Shown in pieces: positions 44,904 to 55,300 of a stretch of 64,000 bases of DNA. Under the pieces are notes generated by a model that saw nothing but the letters and a program-made list of their open reading frames with translations, was not told the DNA's origin and did no database searches. Position 1 is the stretch's first letter, and every line of letters begins with the position of its first letter. This DNA comes from Halodesulfovibrio sp. (GTDB taxonomy: Bacteria; Desulfobacterota; Desulfovibrionia; Desulfovibrionales; Desulfovibrionaceae): the NCBI RefSeq assembly GCF_025210605.1, contig NZ_JAOARI010000019.1, positions 1 to 64,000 of the forward strand. Reading direction: 5' to 3'. Both the position numbers and the translations under genes were made by a program.

Positions 44904-45569
44904 ATGAGCACAGCTAAACAATATGTAATTGATTCTTTGTCCACGCAAGAATCATGGCGACTTTTCCGCATTATGTCTGAAATTGTAGACGGAATTGAAA
45001 ACTTAAGCGACATAACAAACTGCGTATCCATTTTTGGCTCTGCACGTACCCCGTCAGACCACCCTATGTATCAGGAAGCCGAAGAAATTGCACGGCTCCT
45101 TTGCGAGGCAGGTTACGGCGTTATCACCGGTGGCGGACCGGGGATTATGGAAGCTGGCAACAAAGGCGCACAAGAGGCAAATGGTACCTCTGTCGGACTG
45201 TGCATCCAGTTGCCAATGGAACAGGGCTCCAATCCATTTATAGATGTTCAATGTAATTTCAAGTACTTTTTTGTGCGCAAACTCATGTTCATTAAATATG
45301 CTCTGGCGTACGTGGTCATGCCGGGTGGTTTTGGAACATTGGATGAGCTGACAGAAGCATTTGTTCTGCGGCAGACGAACAAAATCAAACCATTCCCGAT
45401 TATTTTGTACAAAAGCGAATTCTGGAACGGATTATTAGACTGGACACGCGACCAAATGGTTGCTGCTGGCTATATCGGCGAAGACGAGCTAGATGCAATG
45501 GTTGTGCTAGATTCTCCTGAAGAGGTTGTTCAATACATCATGGATCATTCTCCAAGTCTCCAAGGGTAA
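44904..45569 (+). CDS. LOG-family Rossmann-fold nucleotide-binding protein (221 aa)
   Basis: The motif GGGPGIMEA (about 77-84) and PGGFGTLDE (140-148) define the LOG family (lysine decarboxylase-like, TIGR00730). Members are usually 5'-phosphoribohydrolases that release free cytokinin-like bases; in bacteria the true substrate is often unknown. CGGAGC precedes the ATG. It is three bases before tadA in one operon. Confidence 0.92.
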   Translation: MSTAKQYVIDSLSTQESWRLFRIMSEIVDGIENLSDITNCVSIFGSARTPSDHPMYQEAEEIARLLCEAGYGVITGGGPGIMEAGNKGAQEANGTSVGLCIQLPMEQGSNPFIDVQCNFKYFFVRKLMFIKYALAYVVMPGGFGTLDELTEAFVLRQTNKIKPFPIILYKSEFWNGLLDWTRDQMVAAGYIGEDELDAMVVLDSPEEVVQYIMDHSPSLQG

Positions 45570-45572
45570 CGC

Positions 45573-46133
45573 ATGACAACCAAACGCGAATTAGAACACT
45601 GCTACGCTACGCTGACAGCCCTGCCTGAAGGTTGGTCAAGCTGGGATGACTTAATGCACATAGCGATGGAAGAAGCTCAAAAAGCCAAAGCCATAGGTGA
45701 AGTGCCAGTGGGAGCTTTGCTGGTTGCCCCCGATGGAACTATCGTCGCCAAAGCATATAATAGAACAATCACCGACCATGACCCGACTGCGCATGCAGAA
45801 ATTCTTGCACTTCGCGCAGCAGGCAAGCAGCTTAAAAATTATCGCACAGAAGATTTAGTCTTAGTTGTAACGCTTGAGCCTTGTCTCATGTGCAGTGGAG
45901 CGTTAGTCCACGCCCGCATTCGAGGAGTAGTGTACGGTGCTCCAGACCATAAAACAGGAGCACTCGATTCGCAGTTAAACAGCTTTGATCTACCGCTACA
46001 CAACCACGCAATCTGGCACCGTTCCGGCGTGTTACAAAAAGAATGTAGCAACATGCTTTCTGCTTTTTTCAAAAAACGCAGAAAAGAAATCAAAGCGGCC
46101 AAACAAACCCAAGCGGCAAGCAGCAATAATTAA
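45573..46133 (+). CDS. tadA: TadA, tRNA-specific adenosine deaminase (186 aa)
   Basis: TadA converts A34 of tRNA-Arg(ACG) to inosine. The zinc site is H74-A-E76 (TAHAEILAL) with E76 the proton carrier, and P103-C104-x2-C107 (PCLMC). About 25 extra residues precede the usual start, and the C terminus ends in a basic tail (FFKKRRKEIKAAK) that could grip tRNA. The substrate, tRNA-Arg(ACG), has five genes in this window. It is co-transcribed with the LOG gene. Confidence 0.94.
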   Translation: MTTKRELEHCYATLTALPEGWSSWDDLMHIAMEEAQKAKAIGEVPVGALLVAPDGTIVAKAYNRTITDHDPTAHAEILALRAAGKQLKNYRTEDLVLVVTLEPCLMCSGALVHARIRGVVYGAPDHKTGALDSQLNSFDLPLHNHAIWHRSGVLQKECSNMLSAFFKKRRKEIKAAKQTQAASSNN

Positions 46134-46193
46134 ACACAATTATTATCGCCAACATCTTGCAATACTGAATAAAATCACATAAACAACATTCAC

Positions 46194-46288
46194 GGAGAGG
46201 TAGCGAAGTCCGGCTGTAACGCACACGACTCGAAATCGTGCTTAGGTCTCAAAGCCTAACGAGGGTTCGAATCCCTCTCTCTCCGCCA
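46194..46288 (+). tRNA. tRNA-Ser(CGA), likely prophage attachment site
   Basis: A 95-base class II tRNA: acceptor GGAGAGG with TCTCTCC, anticodon CGA (ACTCGAAAT), a long variable arm and CCA. The leftward prophage module begins just beyond it, as is usual for integration at a tRNA 3' end. Confidence 0.97.
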
Positions 46289-46302
46289 GAAGATTGCTAA
46301 AT

Positions 46303-46338
46303 AAAAGGACTTCTCTTTAAAAAGAGAAGTCCTTTTTT
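46303..46338. terminator. Terminator between tRNA-Ser and the prophage
   Basis: A 16-bp stem (AAAAGGACTTCTCTTT with its complement) and a two-base loop, with A and T runs on the two sides. It can end both the tRNA transcript and the phage late transcript. Confidence 0.93.
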
Positions 46339-46349
46339 CGTATAAATTT

Positions 46350-46386
46350 GGTTCGAATAAGTTTTGCGGTTCGATTTGTGGTTCGA
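46350..46386. repeat. Three GGTTCGA direct repeats
   Basis: GGTTCGA occurs at 46350, 46368 and 46380 and matches the T-loop of tRNA-Ser (GGGTTCGAATCCC). These may be arm-type integrase sites or chance. Confidence 0.35.
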
Positions 46387-46402
46387 TTTTGCAAAAAACT
46401 TT

Positions 46403-46822
46403 TTATTCTCTTCCCTTCTTCACCTGCTCCGGCGGTGTTCCCCAATCTATGACTTTCGGAAAGCCCTTTTGGTGATTTATGTTCCGCAAGAACGTGCGGT
46501 ATGCCCGCCATTCTTGTTGGTTTTCAACAGTTAATGGCGAATCGTTGCCGATTGTCCAGTCGCATTCCAACAGGAGCTGTTTACAGCGGGCTTGAGCGCG
46601 GCGAGTGAGTTCGGCGGAGTATGCAGGTTCGGGGATGGGACGCAACTCCTGTTGTTCAATAAAACCGTCCTCATGCTGAACCAGCCCTACAGTGTGCGCC
46701 ATATGCAATGAATCTGTAGGAATAGCAGCAGTAGCATATACAGGGGTCAAATCCGAATAAAACGCCGCACGGCGTAGGCTCACAGGCTCCCCGTCAGTTT
46801 TCACATAATATAAAATGTTCAT
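46403..46822 (-). CDS. Phage tail-fibre assembly chaperone (139 aa)
   Basis: The C-terminal half has the pattern typical of tail-fibre assembly proteins: LLLECDWTIGNDSPLT, then WRAYRTFLRNI. The N-terminal part is a fibre-adjacent variable region (YVKTDGEPVSLRRAAFYSD). Such proteins help trimerise the fibre encoded just upstream. It starts nine bases after the fibre gene and is the last phage gene before the tRNA. A weak AAGGG site precedes the ATG. Confidence 0.8.
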   Translation of the reverse strand: MNILYYVKTDGEPVSLRRAAFYSDLTPVYATAAIPTDSLHMAHTVGLVQHEDGFIEQQELRPIPEPAYSAELTRRAQARCKQLLLECDWTIGNDSPLTVENQQEWRAYRTFLRNINHQKGFPKVIDWGTPPEQVKKGRE

Positions 46823-46831
46823 ATCAGCCCT

Positions 46832-49372
46832 TTATATATATGTCCGAGAAATTGATAACGGATTATCTACAACAGTAAAACCTAAGTTTGCATTTTCAAG
46901 CGGAGTTTTTGAAAGCGAGATTGAAGGGATTGACGAAAATTCAGATGAACTAGACTCAGATTTAGAATTTGTTCTATCAAGCATAGACAGCTCAGATAGT
47001 TGTATTTCTGTTAAATAGAAATTTTCAGCACTGACGTTCCGCAACGAACCTGTGGCTTCAACGCTAAAAATATGACGAGCTGACCATGTATACCCTGCTT
47101 GATACCCAATTTCGAGTAAAATACCTGTTTCATGCCCTGCCACATTCTCTATCGCACGCCCCTTAGATGTTGTAAATGCTCGAAGCAGCGTACCTGCTAA
47201 GTCAAACTCTAGTAGATATGACGGAGAACTATTAAACACCACATAAACTTTATTTCGCACAACATAGACGCTAGTGTAAGATTCTTGAGCCGCATAAAAT
47301 TTATCTATTCCTGCAAACGCAAATGTTAACAGCTTAATAGTTCGCCCACTTGATGCGTCAAACATCGCAAAAACAACTTCATGTTCGTCATCTGACTCTA
47401 CACCTCCTGCACAATATACCGTAGAAGGAGTACTACAGACACCGCCAAAACGGACAGCGTTTGAATCAATAAACACATCTTTTGCATTCCGATATGCACC
47501 ATGCTGATTTGTCATAGCAATTGTAACTCGCGAACTCGGCGCAGCGCCGCCGCTAGTTGATGTGTGTATAATATAGCCCTGTTGCTTGAAAATATACGGA
47601 AGAACTGCATGCGATATATACTCACCGGTAACTTTATTAACTCTATAAATTGCAGGAAACCAATAGTCATCACTTCGTCTTATAGCTCCTTTAATATAAA
47701 GATATCCTCCCGTTACCCACGCTCTTTGCGCCGATAGCCTACTCTTTTTCAACCAGTTCATCGTCTTTTTTATTGTGTTAAAACTAAAGAGATAGTGAAC
47801 TTTTGATGATGACTTATATCCCTCACAAATCAAATTATCCCCATCTGCACAGCTTGCAGAAATTCGAAAATCATTATCCCCTGAACCTGTTGTAAAATCC
47901 AAACAAAACGTAGGGTCGCCTGTATGAACATCGAATCCATACAACTTTCTGTCTATTGAATCAGATTGTACGTACCCCCAACACAGTAGACTTGATTTTA
48001 TCGAGTAAACACCATTAAAGACATTGGGAGTACCACCTAGCGCAGGAGCAGACATAACAAATGATGACTTCTCATTCGTCTTAAAATTAACCGTAGACCA
48101 ACCTGACCAGCCGCGAACCTTATCGTACACGCGGACTTCGAGCACAAAATCTTTCAAGCGCTCCAAAAACGGCAACTTTTCATCAAGCAGGTTTGTGGTG
48201 ATTGTTTTGTGTACAATTTCAGTGTCACCAAACTTGACGCGATACTCTGTTTTCGTATGTTGTGCAGGCTGGCTAGGGTCTACAACAATGGGCTTTAAAC
48301 GCATCCGCATGGTTGCACCTGAGTAGGCTTGACCTTCCAACGGTTCCAAAGTTTCCGGTGGCGCAACAAACTGCAACACATCGCCTGTAACGACCTTCAG
48401 CGGTGCAGCAACGCGGGACACAGCACCCTTGTTGCTTTTCTGTTCACAAAACGGATAGTACGTTGTGTTTGTGTTTAGGTAATGAAGATGCAACTCATGA
48501 GAAAGCCCGTTGTTTTCATCCGTGACAACTTCTGTATGACGGGGATACACAACATCGGTTCCTTCTGGGTCTGAACACATCCAGAAGGTTGTGGCGGCTA
48601 ACGTATCAGCAGAGTACGCCATGCGTGCAGGATGCACTTTCAAGCTGCCACCATTGATGGTTGCGCCATATGCTGGCGAAGCCCACTCCGGTGGTGCAAC
48701 TTGGCAAACATCAGTGTTCGGCACTAGTCCGGCAGCGGTTTCTAAAATTGCTGTGCTTTCTCTGGTAATGCGTAAAACCTGCGCGTCTCCTTCATCATGA
48801 ACCCGCGTAAACTCTTCATTCCCCGCTGCGTGAACACGTTCCTTCTCAACAAGCGCTGCCTGATGCGCCACCTCTGCCTGCCGTGCAGATTCTTTTGCTT
48901 TTGTTGCAGAAGCAGCGGCAGCCGTGGCAGAACCTCGTGCATCGCCGGTCGCAGCGTTCACATTACGCAAAATGTCTACGATGTTAAGCACAATCCCTTT
49001 GTCTGTACCCGCCGGATACGTAACAGCGCGATCTGCCCGTTCTGCAAGCTGCTGAATCATCATAACGATTCTATCCAGCGCGCGGTTCAACGCACCTTCA
49101 GGGAGAATACCATTCGATGGAATCTCTAAAAGCTGCACAAAATCAATCAAACGCAGCACCGTTACGCGGGTTCCACTTGCCGGAGCGTTCGTAAGCTTCA
49201 CCTTGCCGCCGGAAGCATTGCCAGCACCAGTAACGGTGTAATCTGTGTTCAGCGTTTTACGTATTGTGTCATACAAAACAACAAGATCGGCAGCATCATA
49301 GAACACAAAGGGAACCTGAATATCACCGCCGGAGTACAACACCGTCACCGCGTTTTTGTTTGTCTCTAACAT
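46832..49372 (-). CDS. Phage tail fibre with T7 gp17-like N terminus (846 aa)
   Basis: Residues 1-120 match the T7 fibre N-terminal attachment domain (VPFVFYDAADLVVLYDTIRK, RVTVLRLIDFVQLLEIPSNG). A coiled coil follows (about 120-205, with ATAAAASATKAKESARQAEV). The middle (about 220-440) looks like FN3/Ig-like folds, and the C-terminal 400 residues repeat strand motifs such as SVYVVRNKVYVVFNSSPS and are likely the receptor-binding part, perhaps a beta-propeller. That part is clearly more AT-rich than its neighbours, suggesting a swapped module. GAGGGG precedes the ATG. No C-type lectin end or variable repeat was found. Confidence 0.88.
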   Translation of the reverse strand: MLETNKNAVTVLYSGGDIQVPFVFYDAADLVVLYDTIRKTLNTDYTVTGAGNASGGKVKLTNAPASGTRVTVLRLIDFVQLLEIPSNGILPEGALNRALDRIVMMIQQLAERADRAVTYPAGTDKGIVLNIVDILRNVNAATGDARGSATAAAASATKAKESARQAEVAHQAALVEKERVHAAGNEEFTRVHDEGDAQVLRITRESTAILETAAGLVPNTDVCQVAPPEWASPAYGATINGGSLKVHPARMAYSADTLAATTFWMCSDPEGTDVVYPRHTEVVTDENNGLSHELHLHYLNTNTTYYPFCEQKSNKGAVSRVAAPLKVVTGDVLQFVAPPETLEPLEGQAYSGATMRMRLKPIVVDPSQPAQHTKTEYRVKFGDTEIVHKTITTNLLDEKLPFLERLKDFVLEVRVYDKVRGWSGWSTVNFKTNEKSSFVMSAPALGGTPNVFNGVYSIKSSLLCWGYVQSDSIDRKLYGFDVHTGDPTFCLDFTTGSGDNDFRISASCADGDNLICEGYKSSSKVHYLFSFNTIKKTMNWLKKSRLSAQRAWVTGGYLYIKGAIRRSDDYWFPAIYRVNKVTGEYISHAVLPYIFKQQGYIIHTSTSGGAAPSSRVTIAMTNQHGAYRNAKDVFIDSNAVRFGGVCSTPSTVYCAGGVESDDEHEVVFAMFDASSGRTIKLLTFAFAGIDKFYAAQESYTSVYVVRNKVYVVFNSSPSYLLEFDLAGTLLRAFTTSKGRAIENVAGHETGILLEIGYQAGYTWSARHIFSVEATGSLRNVSAENFYLTEIQLSELSMLDRTNSKSESSSSEFSSIPSISLSKTPLENANLGFTVVDNPLSISRTYI

Positions 49373-49381
49373 ACTGCCCCT

Positions 49382-52300
49382 CTATTGATGTTGTGGAATT
49401 GCATAATTAAAAATAGTGCCTTCACCCTCTTCACGCTGCTCCATCCCTTTTTTGAATCTACGAGCAACCTGTGACACCGGAATTTTTGTTGCGTATGACC
49501 CCAAATGAAACAACGACCACAGCATACGCTCGGTTTGTTTTTCGTCCGGATTTTCAAAAAAGTCCCAGCCTGTCCGCAAGGCGCGTTGAGCAAGAACTAA
49601 CCCTGTCCCTGCTGGCATTCTGTCCGCATCAAACGCAGAGAAAACTGACGAAACTAACGGGATGCCTGCAAACTGGTACATGGCAACGCCAGCTCCCATG
49701 TCCAGCATAAACTCAACTACCTGTTCATCGTCGTCAAGATCCGGCGCATCGCCCCACAACAGAGCAAAGGCAAGCTGCATAGCGATAGGTGGAAAAATTT
49801 GATCGTACAGAACATACTTTGCGTACTCCACCTTGCTCATCTTTCCATCTCTCATGGCTCGGTAATGATGTCGCTGCCGCGCACCGAAGGTTCGCACAGT
49901 GAATGTCTGAAACATGGAGAGCATACGCATAGCGCCCTTGTGTCGCTGCCACATGGTTTGATCGATAGCTTGAGAGGATGGCTGAGATTTGCGGATGATA
50001 TCATCGGCAAATAAAACAGCTTCTTCTGGACTCTTGCCTCGTCGCATGGCTTTTTCATATGCAGAAACCCAGAGCACGTATGTTGTTGCCATGTCCGCCA
50101 TACGGATAGGCCAGAAACCGAGATCAACAGCGTCCTGATGACTCAACTCTTTACCGAACACCTCAATCGTTCGTACATCCATGCGAAATTTATTCGCCAT
50201 GTCGGACAATTCCCTGTCCATCGATGTAGAACGGTCTCGCATGTACGGTGAAACTTCATGAATCCACTGCATCTGTTTGCGCGGGCTATGCGACATGACC
50301 GTTTTCAATCCCTTGCAGAACTCCTTCATGCCGATGTCATGCACGCCACCGGGCAGAGAAAATATCTGCTTTGCAGCTACACCAAGATTCCAGCCTAAAA
50401 TAAACGGCGTTGCAGCAGTTCGCAGATTTTCCCCAACACGCTGCCAAACATCCCGCACGGGCTGTTCAGGTCTGGCAATAGCTTTTAGGTGTCCACGCAC
50501 AGCGTTGTAGGCTGCTTCACCCATCACTTCTTTAAAAGCTTTTTCCCACTTTTGATGCTTGGTAACTCTGTCGGCAAAACGTAGCGCTTCAGCGTGTGTC
50601 ATGTAGTGAATGGTTTCGTACATGTGTTCAACAGCTACGTTAACAGACAGCTTTAACGGAAAGCCCGGAGCTTTGTTTTTACGTCCCTGCGTAAAACCGG
50701 AGCGTGCAGCCGGTGTCTGGTTAATCGCTTCGGAACGGGACATCAGTTCGTCCAGTTCTGTGTACTGCTTTACAAAATGCGTTTGCGGCAGCGTGTTGTC
50801 ATAAATTGCAGGAAAATATCCGCCTGCATATTTTTTCACAACACCACCGCGCTCGATGCCGAAAGGCTGCGCTTCTATCTTGGTCATGTGAAAACCGTTC
50901 ATTGTTTTGTGAACAGCATCAAGTTCAGGATACAAGCTGTCGATGGCATCCCAGATTTCTTGGATTGCATCCCAATCTTTATGATTAAACATGCTTTTCA
51001 AATACGCGAGGGTCTGCCCCTCTTTTAGCTCAGGATATCCGGCAAACACGCGCTCCATGTTGGATTTAGTGCCTGTATGCAACATAAGCCCAAGAATCGC
51101 GTCACCTGTCCACTTGCGCCCGTCCTGCTGCATAATTTCTGGAACAACCAACTCAAGGTATTCTTGACCTTCAAGGGTTGCGTTTGCCCCCTCGCCAATC
51201 TGCTTGCGTAGTTCATCTGTTAAGCGGATGCGGGAAAAAGATTTACCGTGCTGCTTTTCAAGTCTGCTGACAGTCTTACGCAGGTGCACCAGTGCAGGTC
51301 CAACCCTGCGCTCCATTTCCGCCCACTTTCGACTTTTTTCATTTTGAGCGGCAACAAGCAGATCAAAAATCAACCGTACGTTTGCACCACGTTCGCCATT
51401 TTTCCCCGTATCGGTCACAGCATCAAATGTTGCTAACAGATATTGCAACGTATCAAGCGAAGCAAAAATGCTGTCCTTCATATCCATAAATTTTCGCTTG
51501 AACGTACCTTTCTGATGTAATTTGCGTGCATTTTTTTGCGCGCCCTCTGTGCACGCTTCTGCTGCATTATCAATCCGTTCCTTTGATACCGCCTTGCTCT
51601 CTTTGCGGGACTCTCGCCCTCTGTGGTTTAAAAACTGGATTAAATCGTTTACAGCGCGTAGCTGATCCACGGTCAAATCTTTCCAGTTCACCTGCTCTGT
51701 TCCATCCACAAGCCACTCAGGGAACGAAGGCGGCATATCGTTTATGTCCTTTTCGGATTCCAGCAACGTACGCAAGCTGGACATATCAGCAGGGTTTTGT
51801 GGTTCTAAGGACTTGCCGCCCATGCCAAAGCGTTGCACAAGAGCGCGGATATGATCGCGGTAGTGAAAATCCAAGCCGGACTTATTTTTTGCAAACTTTT
51901 TAGCGCGGTTGACAATTTTTTTTGTCTCCTCACGCACACGGATAGCTTCACCGATCATCTCAAAAGCATCGCGTAGCTTTTCAAGATGAAATGCTTCTGC
52001 GTTATCGTTCTTCTTCCTTGCCGCTTCTTCACGCAGCTTGCTATGCTTTCGCATGGTGTGTTGGTGTATATCGTAACGAGTTGCCTTTCGAATTACTGTT
52101 GCACCTATCTGCTCTTTTACATAGCGACGAATATATTCGCGAGTGCTGTACGTTCTACTGCGAGTGCGTTTCGAAAGTTCAGCATTACGTTTTTCAAGAT
52201 ATCTACCAAACGCTTCGCTAGCCAAAACAAGCTCTTCCGGGTTCACCTGTGCTTCTTCGGCTGCGAACAGTTCATCAGCAAGCTGCTGTATGCGCTCTGT

Positions 52301-55300
52301 TCTTCGTGGAGCATCAACAAAAGCATCCACCATGTGGCCAGCTTCATCGTATCCAAGTTCACTGGCAATATCGTCTGCCATTTGCCCGTTCTTTTTAATC
52401 AGCCCCCTATGCTTCTTGTGAATGTCGGCAACTGTATCCTTTCCGTAATATTCCAGCATATATGCTTCATCTAAGCCGGAACCTTTCGTAATAGACATAA
52501 TTTGATGGTACACTGGCTCATTATCTACAATCGCCCGAGCTTCTTTTTTTGCCGCATTCTTTCGCTTTTTCCGGTCACGCAAAGTTACTCTATCCACGGC
52601 GGCAATTGCTAACCGCTCGGTTTCTGACAACTCACGTCCCAGAAAGGCTCTGTCTACGTCGTTCGCTTCTGTAAGTTCGTTAAGTCGCACCCTTTCTTTT
52701 TTCACCATCTCATTGATATACAGTGCTTCTCTTACCTGTTCACTTGTGGCAAGCATCCGGTCGAACACATCACGCACGTCGTTGTTCAAATCTACATGCA
52801 GCAGTTTGACGTTTTTATAGATAGAAAGAAGCCAGTCGCGGAACCGCTTAAACACTTGAGCCAACTCTAACGAAGGCGCTTTGCCCTCGCGCAAGTACGC
52901 TTCAAAACCACGGGCAAATTTTTCATGATGCTCTGTTGCGATGGCATCACCATCATTCAACTTCATCCATTTTCGCAGCGTTTCCATATCCTTCTGCAAC
53001 TGTGCCGGAACATCCGCCGGAGTTTCAGCCTCAACAACCTGCACAAGTGTTGCTTTTTCCTCGTCGTACTTTACGTCATTTTGATACAAAGCTTCGTCAA
53101 AATCACGATCAATGGTTCCCGTGCGGAACGCTTCTTCTTTATTTTCCCAATCTGGAATAATTTTTTTGTACGGCACACCCTGTGGATTGATAGCAGCCAC
53201 AGAATTTTCAAGCCCGGCGTTCAACGCTTCACCTAGCATCTCCTGCTCTGCTGCGATATCCGCAAGCTTTGGTGATGAAAGATTTTGATCGAACACCTGC
53301 TTCTGCCCTGTCATGCGGGAGAGTTCAGCAAGGAAAACATGGGCGCATTCGTGCACAAATGTAGAGCTGTCCGCTGATGAACCAAGCTTGATTAAGTAGT
53401 TGTTATCAGGCAGAAACGATAACGAGCCGCGCTGCCCTTGCTTGAGTTTGGTTTTGACTTCGCTTTGGGCATTGGGTACACTATTTTCGTAGTCGAATTG
53501 TAGGGGCGAAGTGCTCTCGATATTCCCCTCAAGGCTGGCCGTTTGGGACACTCCAAGCTCGGCCCCAACCTCTCCCACATGCATACGACGCAAAAAATCT
53601 ACCCCGTCTAACCCGTAGGTGCTGTAACTTTTTGCAAAGGCATGAGGAATTGCCGCCATCACCTTGGCGTTATCTTCATGTACTCCCTGCCCGACAAGCC
53701 CTTCTACTATCCTGCTGCGTTCTGCATCCAGAGCAGATTCAAGCTCCATATCCGGCTCGTACTGAGCAATCGTGCGCCGTGCTTCTTCGTTTATATCTAG
53801 CTGCAAACTTTCCGCTTCGGACATGGCAAGCGGGTTTGCTTTCATATGCGGGATAAGCATGTCACGCTCTTGCTTTGTGCAGTTCTGCATAAGCGTAGGT
53901 ATAGACAAAGACATAACAGAGCCTTGCTGTAAGGCTTTCCCAAAGTCTTCAGGGGAGACTTCCAAACGGCTTAACACGTCTTCAACTGTACCTATGTCCT
54001 GCCCTTCCTCAATTCCTTCTTGAAAGAGCATGGCGAACTGCCCGGCATCAATAAATTGCTCACCAAAATTTTCACCAGTTTCATCTTCTACAGCAGTAAA
54101 AACGCTGTTAACGAATCCGCCAAAAGCCTCCGGTGAACGCTCCGCAAGCTTACTTTCAGAAACAGTTTCAGAAAGAGCAGCGAGTCGTGCCGCGTTTTCA
54201 CCAGCTTCATTTATTAGTTGTAATTTTCCTTCTACGCGCTTGATTGTTTTAGGGATGCCTCCGGTGGTTGCTACCCCAACCATTCCTGCACCGAGCATCA
54301 CCTCAACATTTTTTAAGCTGTCAACAACACGATCAATAATCTGAGGTGTGGACTCTCCTTTAGTTATGCCTGTAATCACTGCCTGCGCTGGCTCTTCTAA
54401 ATATTCTGTAAATCCTTCTGTAGCACCACCTGCCAGCCTTCTTGCAAAGTTATGAGCTACAGTTTCCTTCGGCATCTTCTTCAACAGCTTGTCAAAGCCG
54501 ATGGCGTTTAACACGCTGGCAACGCAGCCCATCGCAATACCCGCTGCGAGTGCTTTATCTTGACTTATGCCATCCTGTTGCAACTCTTCGGAAAGCGAAG
54601 CACCTTCTAACCCGCCGCCCGTGAGTCCTGCCACAACAGACCCGCCACCTGTTAGCAAAGCACTGCCGATACTTAACGCCATAGAAGGAGCCATTTCGCC
54701 CACTTGAGTAACTAAGTAGCCCATATCAGTAACCAGACCTAGATTATCCAAAAGCCGTTTTCGATACTCTTCTGGTATTTCGAGTGCTTTAGAGGAAAGT
54801 GTCTGCTCATTCGCCTGAATAAGCCCTCTTCCCATATCCCGTATTTCACCGAACACGGTTTGCCCAAAAAGCTTTTTATGCATTTTATCCACGCCAAAAA
54901 GCTCAAGCTTCTTTGTTTCTGCATAGTCCAAGGAGTCTGCCAGAAAAACACCAAGCTCAGTTGCTCCTTTGGCTACAGCAAAAGGGAAGCGTTTCATTTC
55001 ACGCCATGCAGCACAATCCTGCTCGATCTTAGCCAGCGTCTCCACATCATCATGCGCCAACGCGGCATTCTCAGGGTCAGCGATAAAACGCATAGTTCCA
55101 GCACCGCCAACCCAAGAAAGATGACGCTGCAAACGCTCTGCTTCCGCCTTGCCGGAAACTTCCGCATGGAACTCTTCAACAAGTTCCGGTGACAAACCTT
55201 GCTGTTTTGCAAGTCTTCTGGAATCTGCAACAACGTCAGGATTACGACCGGAAACCTCTTGCAGAACACGGGCAACAGGCGGCACTTGTTCCGCTACAGA

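Noticed and set aside
46403..49372. Diversity-generating retroelement, suspected because capsid genes resemble BPP-1
   Set aside because: No reverse transcriptase, no template/variable repeat pair and no C-type lectin end on the tail fibre are visible in the window.
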